Part shown: piece by piece, positions 26,031 to 34,631 of the stretch
How positions within the stretch are numbered: position 1 is the stretch's first letter
Layout of the letters: each line of letters starts with the position of its first letter
NCBI RefSeq assembly: GCF_013178945.1
Contig: NZ_JABFDM010000008.1
Span: 125,720 to 189,719, forward strand
DNA length: 64,000 bases
Direction of reading: 5' to 3'
Source: Bradyrhizobium aeschynomenes
GTDB lineage: Bacteria > Pseudomonadota > Alphaproteobacteria > Rhizobiales > Xanthobacteraceae
The notes under the pieces: generated by a model
What the model was told of the DNA's origin: nothing
Seen by the model: the letters and a program-made list of their open reading frames with translations, nothing else
Database searches by the model: none
Position numbers and translations under genes: made by a program

Positions 26031-26987
26031 TTAGCGCGAAGAGCTGCTGCGCCGCCACTCGCGCGGCGACACGCCGAACTGCTCGCGGAACGCGCGGCCG
26101 AAATGCGAGAGGTCGTTGAACCCCCAGCTGAAGGCGATGTCGCCGATCTGCCGATGCGCCTGCGCGGGCGAGCCGAGGTCGCGCCGGCAGTGCTTGAGGC
26201 GCTCGGCCAGAACGAAGCGCTGAAACGACAGCTGCTCGTCCGAGAACAGGTCGTTGACGTAGCGCGCCGACAGGCCGACCTCGCGCGCGATGGCCTGCAG
26301 CGACAGATCCGAATCCGACAGCCGCGTCCGGATATGCGCCTTGATGCGATAGAGCAGCGCCGCGCGGTGGCTGGAAGACGGCAAGGGCTGCGTGCTGAGC
26401 CGCTCTGTCAAAGTCATGGCCAGGAGGTCGGCGGCCTGATCCGCCAGGTGCTCGGCATGCTCGGCGCCGATGTGATCGGCGCGCTCGCACAGCTTGATGA
26501 TGAAGTCATAGGCGAGCGGCTGCAACGGGCTGTCGCTGCCGAAGGTGATCGCCGTGACAGCCTCGGTCGCGCCGATCCTGCGCTGCAGCATGTCGCGCGG
26601 CAGCTTGAACACGGTCTGCCGGAAGGCCGCGTCGAATTGCAGCTCATAAGGCCGCGTCGTGTCGTAGATCGCGAACTCGCCGGGACGGATCACCGTATCG
26701 CGGCCGTCCTGGGTCACGCCGCCGGTGCCCTCGCGTCCGAGCGCGACCAGCACGTAGTCGGCATCGGCACGCGCGATGCGCTGTGTTGTCCGGCGCACGC
26801 GCTGCCGGTCCGAGGCCACCTCGGAGCAGACGGCCCGGCCCAAGGTCGTGTGCGTCACCGCGCCGCGAAACGCGCTGCCGAGATCGGACGTGCAGTCGAG
26901 ACCGACATAGACGTCGCAGACGATGTCCTGCCACAACGCCAGCCGGCGGTGGCCCGGGCTTCCGTCCGTCGTGAACAGCACCGGCAT
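26031..26987 (-). CDS. AraC-family transcriptional regulator
   Basis: 318 aa. The N-terminal part (about 20-190) is the AraC_binding_2-like domain (GRAVCSEVASDRQRVRRT, VIRPGEFAIYDTTRPYEL). The C-terminal double helix-turn-helix (about 215-315) reads SLQAIAREVGLSARYVNDLF and FSWGFNDLSHFGRAFREQFGVSPREWR. This architecture is that of FeaR/NphR/NitR activators. Because it is divergent from a nitrilase gene across 193 bases, I infer that it activates the nitrilase in response to a nitrile or acid inducer. Confidence 0.92.
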   Translation of the reverse strand: MPVLFTTDGSPGHRRLALWQDIVCDVYVGLDCTSDLGSAFRGAVTHTTLGRAVCSEVASDRQRVRRTTQRIARADADYVLVALGREGTGGVTQDGRDTVIRPGEFAIYDTTRPYELQFDAAFRQTVFKLPRDMLQRRIGATEAVTAITFGSDSPLQPLAYDFIIKLCERADHIGAEHAEHLADQAADLLAMTLTERLSTQPLPSSSHRAALLYRIKAHIRTRLSDSDLSLQAIAREVGLSARYVNDLFSDEQLSFQRFVLAERLKHCRRDLGSPAQAHRQIGDIAFSWGFNDLSHFGRAFREQFGVSPREWRRSSSSR

Positions 26988-27180
26988 CGCTCCGTCTCCC
27001 TCCGCTTTCCTGTCGCGTGGATGGTCGGATCTGCAGCAAGTTCTGGGCCGGCTCGTCTGACTGGCGGCCGCAGTCGAGTTTTCGTTCCCGCCAAGACGAG
27101 CGCGAATGACGGCCGAGGTCAATACTCCCCGGCGAGGCGCGGCGCCTTGCGCCGCCGATCCGAACGAGGGGAGACGAGCG

Positions 27181-28194
27181 ATGGGACTGGCACATCCGAA
27201 ATACAAGGTGGCGGTGGTGCAGGCCGCGCCGGCCTGGCTCGATCTCGAAGGATCGATCCGGAAGACCATCGCATTGATCGAGGAGGCGGCCGACAAGGGT
27301 GCCAAGCTGATCGCATTCCCGGAGGTGTTCATCCCCGGCTATCCCTGGCACATCTGGATGGACTCGCCCGCCTGGTGCATCGGCCGCGGCTTCGTGCAGC
27401 GCTATTTCGACAATTCGCTGGCCTATGACAGTCCACAGGCCGAGGCGCTGCGCGCCGCGGTGCGCAAGGCCAGGCTCACGGCGGTCCTCGGCCTGTCGGA
27501 GCGCGACGGCGGTAGCCTCTACATCGCGCAATGGCTGATCGGCCCGGACGGCGAGACCATCGGCAAGCGCCGCAAGCTGCGGCCGACCCATGCCGAGCGC
27601 ACCGTTTACGGCGAGGGCGACGGCAGCGATCTCGCCGTGCATGACCGCGCGGATATCGGCCGGATCGGCGCGCTGTGCTGTTGGGAGCATCTGCAGCCGC
27701 TGTCGAAATACGCGATGTATGCCCAAAACGAGCAAGTGCACGTCGCGTCCTGGCCGAGCTTCTCGCTGTACGATCCGTTCGCGCCGGCGCTCGGCGCCGA
27801 GGTCAACAACGCTGCCTCGCGCGTCTATGCCGTGGAGGGCTCGTGCTTCGTGCTGGCGCCCTGTGCCACAGTCTCGCAGGCGATGATCGACGAACTCTGC
27901 GACCGCCCCGACAAGCACGCGCTGCTGCATGTCGGCGGCGGCCATGCCGCGATCTTCGGCCCCGACGGCTCGTCGCTTGTCGAGAAGCTGCCGCCCGAGC
28001 AGGAAGGCCTGCTGATCGCCGAGATCGATCTCGGCATGATCGGGATCGCCAAGAACGCCGCCGATCCGGCCGGGCACTATTCGCGGCCCGACGTCACGCG
28101 GCTGCTGCTCAACAAGAAGCCGTTCAACCGGGTGGAAACGTTTGCGCTTCCCGTCGACACCGTCGCGCCGGGCGAGGCACAGGCAGCCGGGTGA
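27181..28194 (+). CDS. Nitrilase
   Basis: Cytosolic carbon-nitrogen hydrolase that converts nitriles to carboxylic acids and ammonia; 337 aa. The catalytic triad is visible: Glu48 (AFPEVFIPGYP), Lys132 (KRRKLRPTHAE) and Cys167 (ALCCWEHLQPL). The CWEH context and the VHVASWPSFSL block mark true nitrilases rather than amidases or cyanide hydratases. The ATG at 27181 follows GAGACGAGCG; an upstream GTG would add 25 non-homologous residues. Probably controlled by the divergent AraC regulator. Confidence 0.95.
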   Translation: MGLAHPKYKVAVVQAAPAWLDLEGSIRKTIALIEEAADKGAKLIAFPEVFIPGYPWHIWMDSPAWCIGRGFVQRYFDNSLAYDSPQAEALRAAVRKARLTAVLGLSERDGGSLYIAQWLIGPDGETIGKRRKLRPTHAERTVYGEGDGSDLAVHDRADIGRIGALCCWEHLQPLSKYAMYAQNEQVHVASWPSFSLYDPFAPALGAEVNNAASRVYAVEGSCFVLAPCATVSQAMIDELCDRPDKHALLHVGGGHAAIFGPDGSSLVEKLPPEQEGLLIAEIDLGMIGIAKNAADPAGHYSRPDVTRLLLNKKPFNRVETFALPVDTVAPGEAQAAG

Positions 28195-28209
28195 CCGGCC
28201 GTGCCTCCA

Positions 28210-28668
28210 CTAGGTGCCGGCCTCCGGCTGCGGCGGCGGGGCGGATCGCCGCGGCGGTCGCTGTTGACGGGCGACGGGGGCGGCCATTCGCGGCTGCAGC
28301 GTGACGATGACCGGGTTCGGCTTGTGGTCGGTGGCCGCGCCAGTCGCAGCATCGACACCCATGCCGATCACGCCGCCGAGGAGGACGTTGCCGGCAAAGC
28401 CGGCGGCGCCCGTCGCGGGAATGTCCTTCTGCAGCGGAATGATCTGGGTCTCATAGCCCGGCTTTTCGATGGTGACGGAGATGTCGGCGTTGCGCTTGGC
28501 CACGAACGAGCACGGCGTCGTGCAGGTCATCGGCGCCTCCAGGCCCGAGATCGTGGCTTCCGCTCCCGATGGAGTAGATGCAACGCTGATCGTTTCGGTT
28601 GTGCCGCGTGTCACGGACGCACAACCGCCCAACATGACGCAGAGCGCCATGATCCCTACAACTCTCAT
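28210..28668 (-). CDS. Putative lipoprotein with PEGA-like domain
   Basis: 152-aa lipoprotein. The signal peptide ends in the lipobox MLGG-C (Cys16). A PEGA-like beta domain follows (SVASTPSGAEATISG, TPCSFVAKRNADISVTIEKPGYE). A glycine-rich segment (GAAGFAGNVLLGGVIGMGVDAATGA) could insert into or span a membrane, and the tail is Pro/Arg-rich. GAGGGGG about eight bases before the ATG at 28668 supports this start over a TTG six codons upstream. It is convergent with the nitrilase gene, only 15 bases away. Function unknown. Confidence 0.82.
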   Translation of the reverse strand: MRVVGIMALCVMLGGCASVTRGTTETISVASTPSGAEATISGLEAPMTCTTPCSFVAKRNADISVTIEKPGYETQIIPLQKDIPATGAAGFAGNVLLGGVIGMGVDAATGAATDHKPNPVIVTLQPRMAAPVARQQRPPRRSAPPPQPEAGT

Positions 28669-28788
28669 TTGGTACTGCCCCCTCAAAACCCGGGGAAACT
28701 CAATCGCAACTGGGACGGGAGAGCAAGCGCAATCAGATTTTTCCGAAGAGAATTCCGGCCGAGTTCCGCCCGGGTGTGTCTTTCCGGC

Positions 28789-29718
28789 CTACTTTTCGCG
28801 AACGCCCCGCGCGATCGCCTTCTGTGCATCGAACTCGGCCCGCCGCCGCGCGAGCTCTTCGGGAGCGAGCATGGCGGGGTTGCTGTAGTCGCGCTTCCAG
28901 CCGTGGTCGTCGCTCCACTGCAAGGGTGATTGCACGGTCGTCCGTGCGGCTGGTGAACTTTCCAGAACACGCAGCGCGAGCTCGAGCGTGAAGGCTTGCG
29001 ACGCGGTGTCGTGCGGCTTGCCGGCGGAATTGCCGAGCGGGAAGTCCGAGAACAGGAAGCGCGGCGCGGCTGCGTGCTCGACGATGTCCTTGGCGCAGCC
29101 CATCACCACGGTTGCGATGCCATTGGCTTCGAGATGCCGTGCCACGAGGCTCACGGTCTGATGGCACACCGGGCAGTTCGGCACCAGCACGACGGCATCG
29201 ATGTCGTCGGCGCGGCAGCGCGCGAGAATCTCCGGCGCATCGGTCTCGAGCGTCACGCGCTGGCTGCGATTGGTCGGCGCGCCGAAGAAGCGCGGTCCGA
29301 TGGCGCCGATGCGGCCCTCGCGTGCGAGCCGTATCAGTTGCGGCAGCGGAAACCAGGTGCCGGAATCGTCGGCCGAGGTGTGCGCGCGATCATAGGCGAT
29401 GTGGGAGATGCGCAGATCATGCTGCGCCGAGGTGTCTCCGTCATAGACCCGGTAGAACTTGGCCGCGCCATTATAGGCCGCGCCGGGGCCCTGATCGCCT
29501 TTCGCCGGGTCGTAGGGCGCGGCCGTGGTGATGAGTGTGACACGCGACTGCGCGAGCGGCTTGCGCAGCGGCTGGAACGGGGCCGACGTGTAGTGCGCCC
29601 AGCGATAGGGCGTGTCATAGCCGATCGCGAGATAATAGTCGCGCGTCCGCGCCATGTAGGACAGCGGGGCGGCCTCCTCGGGAGCGAAGCCGAGCTTGTC
29701 GTCGGTGGCTGCGGTCAT
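28789..29718 (-). CDS. GrdB/PrdB-like reductase-family protein
   Basis: 309-aa soluble protein related to subunit B of glycine/betaine/sarcosine/D-proline reductases. The fragments PLRKPLAQSRVTLITTAAPY, DLRISHIAYDR and VVLVPNCPVCHQTVSLVARHLEANGIATVV are typical of the GrdB/PrdB-related family. The catalytic region carries a CPVC motif with ordinary cysteines; no in-frame TGA that could be selenocysteine was seen. The organism is presumably aerobic, so a classical Stickland reductase role is unlikely. The real activity is unknown. Confidence 0.75.
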   Translation of the reverse strand: MTAATDDKLGFAPEEAAPLSYMARTRDYYLAIGYDTPYRWAHYTSAPFQPLRKPLAQSRVTLITTAAPYDPAKGDQGPGAAYNGAAKFYRVYDGDTSAQHDLRISHIAYDRAHTSADDSGTWFPLPQLIRLAREGRIGAIGPRFFGAPTNRSQRVTLETDAPEILARCRADDIDAVVLVPNCPVCHQTVSLVARHLEANGIATVVMGCAKDIVEHAAAPRFLFSDFPLGNSAGKPHDTASQAFTLELALRVLESSPAARTTVQSPLQWSDDHGWKRDYSNPAMLAPEELARRRAEFDAQKAIARGVREK

Positions 29719-29869
29719 TGGCTTGCGTTCCTGAAGCGATCGTCCGATTGCTAGCGGCGCGGCGGTGCGTGTCAAGGCGTCGCGTGTTGGAACCCGGGCG
29801 GCCTTGAAAGCCTTATCTGTCGGCAATTTGGCTCGCCGGTGATCGGTCCGACCGTTCCTCATCGTTTAC

Positions 29870-30859
29870 ATGCATATTTCGATCTCGGCAGCTCTCGGTG
29901 TCGTTGTCTGTCTCATGGTCGCGACGACCGCTAACGTCGCCGCCAACGAGGGCGAGACCGTTTGGCCCCTGGCGGACGGGGCGCCGGCAGGGGCGGGGGA
30001 CGGAGGCAAGACGCCCGCGGGCGCGAAGGAAGACGACAAACCGGCCGAGCCGAAGGAGAGCGGGACGCGCGAGGCGATCTGCCTGATGATCGAAGCCGCC
30101 GCCAAGGCCAACGACCTGCCGCTCGAATTCTTTGCCCGTGTGATCTGGCAGGAGAGCCGCTTCCAGACCGATGCCGTCGGGCCGGTGACGCGCAATGGCC
30201 AGCGTGCCCAGGGCATTGCGCAATTCATGCCGGGCACGGCGAGCGAGCGCGAGCTGCTCGATCCGTTCGACCCGGTGCAGGCCCTGCCGAAGTCGGCGGA
30301 GTTTCTGGCCGAGCTGCGCAATCAGTTCGGCAATCTCGGTCTTGCCGCCGCGGCCTACAATGCCGGTCCCCGCCGGGTGCAGGACTGGCTTGCCGGCAAG
30401 GGGCAGATGCCCTGGGAGACGCGCAACTACGTCTCGGCGATCACCGGCGCGTCGGTCGACGATTGGGCTGCCGCGGGGAAGGGCAGCAAGGCGCTGCCGA
30501 ACCCGCCGCCGACATCGTGTCGTCAGCTGATGGCGCTGTTGAAGCGCGGGCCCAACCCGTTCGTCAGAGAGCTCGAGCAGCACGTCGCGCTGTCGGCCGC
30601 GAAGCCTTGGGGCGTGCAGCTCGCCGCCGGCTTCGACCGCAACCGGGCACTCTCGATGTATTCGCGCGCCATCAAGGGGCTGGGCGCGGTGATCGGCGAT
30701 CGCGACCCGAGCCTGCTGTCGTCGGTGCTGCGCTCGCGTGGCAACCGCGCCTTCTACCAGGTGCGGATCGGCGCCGACACCCGGTCCGAGGCGGACGCGC
30801 TCTGCAACCGCATCCGCCGTGCCGGCGGCGCCTGCTTCGTCCTGCGCAACCGGGCCTGA
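29870..30859 (+). CDS. Lytic transglycosylase (SLT domain) with SPOR-like C-terminus
   Basis: 329-aa periplasmic murein-degrading enzyme. Signal peptide (about 3-25), acidic/Ala-rich linker, then the SLT domain (about 70-180). The domain holds the catalytic Glu in FFARVIWQESRFQ, AQGIAQFMPGTA and LAAAAYNAGPRRVQDWL. The last 80 residues (QVRIGADTRSEADALCNRIRRAGGACFVL) read like a degenerate SPOR domain that would target septal peptidoglycan. It is divergent from the GrdB-like gene. Confidence 0.9.
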   Translation: MHISISAALGVVVCLMVATTANVAANEGETVWPLADGAPAGAGDGGKTPAGAKEDDKPAEPKESGTREAICLMIEAAAKANDLPLEFFARVIWQESRFQTDAVGPVTRNGQRAQGIAQFMPGTASERELLDPFDPVQALPKSAEFLAELRNQFGNLGLAAAAYNAGPRRVQDWLAGKGQMPWETRNYVSAITGASVDDWAAAGKGSKALPNPPPTSCRQLMALLKRGPNPFVRELEQHVALSAAKPWGVQLAAGFDRNRALSMYSRAIKGLGAVIGDRDPSLLSSVLRSRGNRAFYQVRIGADTRSEADALCNRIRRAGGACFVLRNRA

Positions 30860-30960
30860 CGCGGACGGCTTGCGCCGCGTGCAGAGCCGCGCGCGCGTGG
30901 TGGTGGTTGACGCGGAGCGGTTTCGTCAGCCTTATCGCGGTCCGTTTCGCTGGGCCGCCC

Positions 30961-31707
30961 GTGACACTTCCTCCGCTCGATTCTCCGCATTGGCAAGGCT
31001 CGCTCAAGGCGTTCGGCTGGGGGCTGCGCGCGACGTCGGCCACCATCCTGTCGCTGGTGCTGTTCGTCACCTTCATCGGCATCGGCGCGCTCGCCCACGA
31101 CACCCATTTCAGCATGCTCTGGGCGATCCTGAGCACGGTGCTGGTGTGGGCCGGGCCGGCGCAGATCATCCTGGTCTCGACGCTCGGCTCCGGCCAGACC
31201 ATCCTGCAGTCGGCGATCGCGGTCACCATGAGCGCGATCCGGCTGTTTCCGATGGTGGTGGCCGTGCTGCCGCTGATCCGCTCGCCTGACACCAAGCGGC
31301 GGCATCTCGTGCTGATCGCGCATTTCACCGCGGTGACCCTGTGGGTCGAATGCTATCGCTTCCTGCCGCATGTGCCGCGCGAGCGCCGCATCGCCTTCGT
31401 CCATGGGCTCGGCACCGGCCTGATGGGCGTGGCGCTGGTCGCCACCATCATCGGCTATCTGCTGGCCGCCAACCTCTCGCAGACCTTCGGCGCCGCGGTG
31501 CTCTTGCTGACGCCGCTGGCATTCCTGTTCTCGACCTTGCGCAATGCTAAGGAACTCGCCGACGTGCTCGCGCTCGGCCTCGGCCTCGTGCTCTATCCGG
31601 TGGCGGCCCAGCTCAACAGCGGCGTCGACATCCTGGTCAGCGGCGTCGTTGCCGGCACGGTCGCGTTCAGCGTCCACAAATGGCGTGAGCGGCGGGCGGC
31701 GACATGA
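30961..31707 (+). CDS. azlC: AzlC-family amino-acid exporter, large subunit
   Basis: 248-aa inner-membrane protein with about seven helices. The AzlC-type features are the early GWGLRATSATILSLVLFVTFIGIGALA region and AILSTVLVWAGPAQIILVSTL. AzlCD-type pairs export branched-chain or other neutral amino acids. The GTG at 30961 is the first plausible start; no good Shine-Dalgarno sequence precedes it, so the N-terminus is uncertain. The stop overlaps the start of the partner subunit (ATGA). Confidence 0.85.
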   Translation: MTLPPLDSPHWQGSLKAFGWGLRATSATILSLVLFVTFIGIGALAHDTHFSMLWAILSTVLVWAGPAQIILVSTLGSGQTILQSAIAVTMSAIRLFPMVVAVLPLIRSPDTKRRHLVLIAHFTAVTLWVECYRFLPHVPRERRIAFVHGLGTGLMGVALVATIIGYLLAANLSQTFGAAVLLLTPLAFLFSTLRNAKELADVLALGLGLVLYPVAAQLNSGVDILVSGVVAGTVAFSVHKWRERRAAT

Positions 31708-32048
31708 GCGACTTCATCGGCGACTGGCACGCGCTCGTCGTGCTGTTGGTGGCGGGCGTGATCCCGAACCAGATCTGGCGGCTGCTCGGCCTGTGGTTCG
31801 GCAGCGGGCTCGACGAGGGCTCGGACCTGCTGATGTGGGTCAAGGCGGTGGCGACCGCGATCCTGGCCGGCGTCATCGCCCAGATCCTGGTGCAGCCGCC
31901 CGGTGCGCTCGCGAGCGTGCCCTGGGGCCTGCGCTATGGCGCGGTCGCGGTCGGCCTCGCAGCCTTCCTGGCGACCCGCCACTCGATCTTCGCCGGCGTC
32001 GTCGTCGGCGAGGCTTTCATGCTCGCCGGCAAATGGTGGCTCGGCTGA
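31704..32048 (+). CDS. azlD: AzlD-family amino-acid exporter, small subunit
   Basis: 114-aa membrane protein with four hydrophobic segments, the usual size for AzlD. It overlaps azlC by four bases (ATGA), indicating translational coupling and a two-subunit transporter. The block IPNQIWRLLGLWFGSGL near the N-terminus resembles the AzlD loop motif. Confidence 0.85.
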   Translation: MSDFIGDWHALVVLLVAGVIPNQIWRLLGLWFGSGLDEGSDLLMWVKAVATAILAGVIAQILVQPPGALASVPWGLRYGAVAVGLAAFLATRHSIFAGVVVGEAFMLAGKWWLG

Positions 32049-32115
32049 ATTGCGCGGCCGCAATTGCGGCGCCACCGCGTTCGGCTAGATTGCCGGAAGA
32101 CCTGAGGATTCCGGA

Positions 32116-32604
32116 ATGACCACAGACACTGATCTACGCCCGGGCGAAGTCGCCGTCGACGTGCCGCTGCCGCGCGATGCCTCGCTGTATTTCATCGGCC
32201 GCATCCGCACGCCCTGGACCTCGCGGCTGGAGACGCCGCGTCAGGGCAGCTTCGAGGGGCCGGTGTGCCGGCTGGAGATCTTCGAGCCGTGGGTCCCGGC
32301 GCTGCAGGGCATCGACGCCTTCAGCCGTCTGCAGGTGCTGTATTGGCTCAACCGCGCCCGCCGCGATCTCGTCAAGCAGAGCCCGCGCCATCACGATGGC
32401 GAGACCCGCGGCACCTTCGCGCTGCGCTCCCCGGTGCGTCCCAATCCGATCGGCGTGTCGACCGTGCGTTTCGTCGCGCTGGAGGGAAGTACGGTGCTGG
32501 TGCGCGGCCTCGATTGTCTCGATGAGACGCCGCTGATCGACCTGAAGCCGGACCATTGCGTGTTCACGCAGGCGCCAGGTTCGGGAGACAATGACAATGC
32601 ATAG
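32116..32604 (+). CDS. trmO: TrmO/TsaA-family tRNA methyltransferase
   Basis: 162-aa SAM-dependent enzyme of the TrmO (VirR/TsaA, UPF0066) family. The enzyme N6-methylates t6A37 in tRNA-Thr. Family blocks seen: IGRIRTPW, LQVLYWLNRARRDL, and the diagnostic GTFALRSPVRPNPIGVSTVRF. A DETPLIDLKPD segment follows. It lies 24 bases upstream of nadQ on the same strand. Confidence 0.88.
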   Translation: MTTDTDLRPGEVAVDVPLPRDASLYFIGRIRTPWTSRLETPRQGSFEGPVCRLEIFEPWVPALQGIDAFSRLQVLYWLNRARRDLVKQSPRHHDGETRGTFALRSPVRPNPIGVSTVRFVALEGSTVLVRGLDCLDETPLIDLKPDHCVFTQAPGSGDNDNA

Positions 32605-32628
32605 GATCGGCGGAGATCAATAGCCAAC

Positions 32629-33576
32629 GTGAACAAGCGGCCGCAGAAGACCGTGACGGCTCTCGATGCTATCACCGCGGACCTCGTCGCCGTGCTGGTG
32701 GCAGTGACCGACGGCGACCCCAGGATCATGACGATCGAGCACGCCGCGGCGTTGCCGAGCGGACCGTTCCAGTTCGCGCATCGCTCGCTGCAGATGGGTC
32801 TGCGCGCCTGGGTGGAGGCGCAGACCGGACATCCCCTCGGCTATGTCGAGCAACTCTACACCTTCGCCGATCGCGGCCGCTCAGGCGATCCCGATGCGCC
32901 GCACCGCATCTCCATCAGCTATCTCGGTCTCACCCGGGAGGAGGAAGGGCACGAGGGCGCGGATGCGCAATGGTCGTCCTGGTACGACTACTTCCCGTGG
33001 GAGGATCATCGCGACGGGCCGCCGGCCATTCTGGCGAAGATCATCGCGCCGAAGCTGAAGACCTGGGCGCGGGCCGCTGACGAGCCGGCGCTGCAAAAGG
33101 GCAGGTGGCGCCGTGCCGCCATCACCTTCGGCCTCGACGGCCGCGAGTGGAACGAGGAACTGACCCTGCAGCGCTATGAGCTGCTGTACGAGGCGGCGCT
33201 GATCCCGGAGAGCGTGCGCGAGAAGGGCGGCGAGGCGACTGTGCCTGGCCGGGCAATGACGGGCGATCATCGCCGCATTCTCGCCACCGGCATTGCCCGG
33301 CTGCGCGCCAAGATCAAATATCGCCCGGTCGTGTTCGAGCTGATGCCGGACGAATTCACATTGCTGCAATTGCAGCGCAGCGTCGAGGCGTTGGCCGGCC
33401 GGCTGGTCCACAAGCAGAACTTCCGCCGCCTCATCGAGCAACAGGAACTCGTTGAAGAAACAGGGGCAATGGCCCCGGACACGATCGGGCGGCCGGCCAA
33501 GCTGTTCCGGTTTCGCCAGGGCGTGCTGGCCGAACGCGCCGTGGTGGGCACCAAGCTGCCGCTCTCGCGATCTTGA
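32629..33576 (+). CDS. nadQ: NadQ-type transcriptional regulator of NAD biosynthesis
   Basis: 315-aa protein of the COG4111 type, with a Nudix-like ligand-binding part (about 10-190) that lacks a catalytic Nudix box. The C-terminal winged helix (about 225-310) reads FTLLQLQRSVEALAGRLVHKQNFRRLIEQQELVEETG. In Rhizobiales such proteins, called NadQ as I remember, repress de novo NAD synthesis. Position directly before nadABC supports this. The start is a GTG preceded by GGAGAT. Two matching palindromes before nadA are the presumed operators. Confidence 0.85.
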   Translation: MNKRPQKTVTALDAITADLVAVLVAVTDGDPRIMTIEHAAALPSGPFQFAHRSLQMGLRAWVEAQTGHPLGYVEQLYTFADRGRSGDPDAPHRISISYLGLTREEEGHEGADAQWSSWYDYFPWEDHRDGPPAILAKIIAPKLKTWARAADEPALQKGRWRRAAITFGLDGREWNEELTLQRYELLYEAALIPESVREKGGEATVPGRAMTGDHRRILATGIARLRAKIKYRPVVFELMPDEFTLLQLQRSVEALAGRLVHKQNFRRLIEQQELVEETGAMAPDTIGRPAKLFRFRQGVLAERAVVGTKLPLSRS

Positions 33577-33595
33577 TCTCCAGCGCTTGACAAGA

Positions 33596-33618
33596 CTTAT
33601 GCTCAGGATAAGTATAAG
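33596..33618. promoter_or_regulatory. NadQ operator box 1 upstream of nadA
   Basis: CTTATGCT-N7-AGTATAAG, a 23-bp near-perfect palindrome (one mismatch in the 8-bp arms). It lies 26 bases before the nadA start. Confidence 0.75.
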
Positions 33619-33622
33619 CCAT

Positions 33623-33645
33623 CTTATGCTCACGGAGAGTATAAA
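33623..33645. promoter_or_regulatory. NadQ operator box 2 overlapping the nadA start
   Basis: CTTATGCT-N7-AGTATAAA, the second copy of the same palindrome. It is offset by exactly 27 bases from box 1, which would put two repressor dimers on nearly the same helix face. It covers the Shine-Dalgarno GGAGAG and ends on the A of the nadA ATG. Confidence 0.75.
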
Positions 33646-34631
33646 TGGCCGAGCTTGTCCTGCCTGCGATCGCGCCGACGTCCCTGTTCTCCGATCGTTT
33701 GAGACGGGTGATCCCGCCGCCGGAATGGGCGGTCTTCGAAGACGATGTCGAAGCCATCCTGGCGCTGAAGCGCCGACGCAACGCTGTCGTGCTGGCGCAC
33801 AACTACCAGACGCCGGAGATCTTCCACGGCGTCGCCGATATCGTCGGCGACAGCCTGCTGCTCGCGCGCGAGGCGACCAAGGTCGATGCCGAGGTGATCG
33901 TGCTCGCCGGCGTGCACTTCATGGCGGAGACCGCCAAGCTGCTCAATCCCGACAAGACGGTGCTGATCCCGGACCTCAGGGCAGGCTGCTCACTTGCGGA
34001 GTCCATCACGGCCGAGGATGTGCGGTTGATGCGCGCGCGTTATCCCGGCGTGCCGGTCGTTGCCTACGTCAACACGTCGGTCGCGGTGAAGGCGGAGTCC
34101 GACATTTGCTCCACCTCCGGCAACGCACTCGCGATCGTGGAGAAGCTCGGCGTCGACCACGTCATCATGCTGCCGGACGAGTATCTCGCGCGCAACATTG
34201 CCGCCCAGACGAAGGTGAGGATCACGGCGTGGAAGGGCCATTGCGAGGTGCACGAGCTCTTCAGCGCCGAGGATGTCCGCACGCTGCGCGACAATCATCC
34301 GGGCGTTACCGTGCTCGCACATCCAGAATGTCCGCCCGAGGTGGTCGCGGAAGCCGACTTCGCAGGCTCCACCGCAGCGATGTCGGACTATGTCGGTGTC
34401 AAGCGGCCGGCGCGGGTGGTGCTGCTCACCGAATGCTCGATGAGCGACAATGTCGCGGTGACGTACCCCGACGTCGAGTTCGTCCGCCCCTGCAATCTGT
34501 GCCCGCACATGAAGCGGATCACCTTGAAGAACATCCGTCATGCGCTCGAGACCAACACGCATGAGGTCACGATCGATCCTGCGATGGCCGAGCGCGCGCG
34601 GCGTTCGGTGGAAAGGATGCTGGCGCTATGA
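33645..34631 (+). CDS. nadA: Quinolinate synthase
   Basis: [4Fe-4S] enzyme that condenses iminoaspartate with dihydroxyacetone phosphate to quinolinate in de novo NAD synthesis; 328 aa. Signature blocks are LAHNYQTPEI, HFMAETAKLLNP and CNLCPHMK. By motif comparison the cluster ligands should be Cys115 (RAGCSL), Cys200 (KGHCEV) and Cys286 (NLCPHM). Its stop overlaps the nadB start (ATGA). Expression is presumably controlled by the two palindromes at its start. Confidence 0.97.
   Translation: MAELVLPAIAPTSLFSDRLRRVIPPPEWAVFEDDVEAILALKRRRNAVVLAHNYQTPEIFHGVADIVGDSLLLAREATKVDAEVIVLAGVHFMAETAKLLNPDKTVLIPDLRAGCSLAESITAEDVRLMRARYPGVPVVAYVNTSVAVKAESDICSTSGNALAIVEKLGVDHVIMLPDEYLARNIAAQTKVRITAWKGHCEVHELFSAEDVRTLRDNHPGVTVLAHPECPPEVVAEADFAGSTAAMSDYVGVKRPARVVLLTECSMSDNVAVTYPDVEFVRPCNLCPHMKRITLKNIRHALETNTHEVTIDPAMAERARRSVERMLAL

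Noticed and set aside
29962..31707. Continuous 581-codon frame that would fuse an Arg-rich N-terminus to azlC
   Set aside because: The first 333 codons overlap the lytic transglycosylase gene in another frame and are low-complexity. AzlC homology starts only at GTG 30961.
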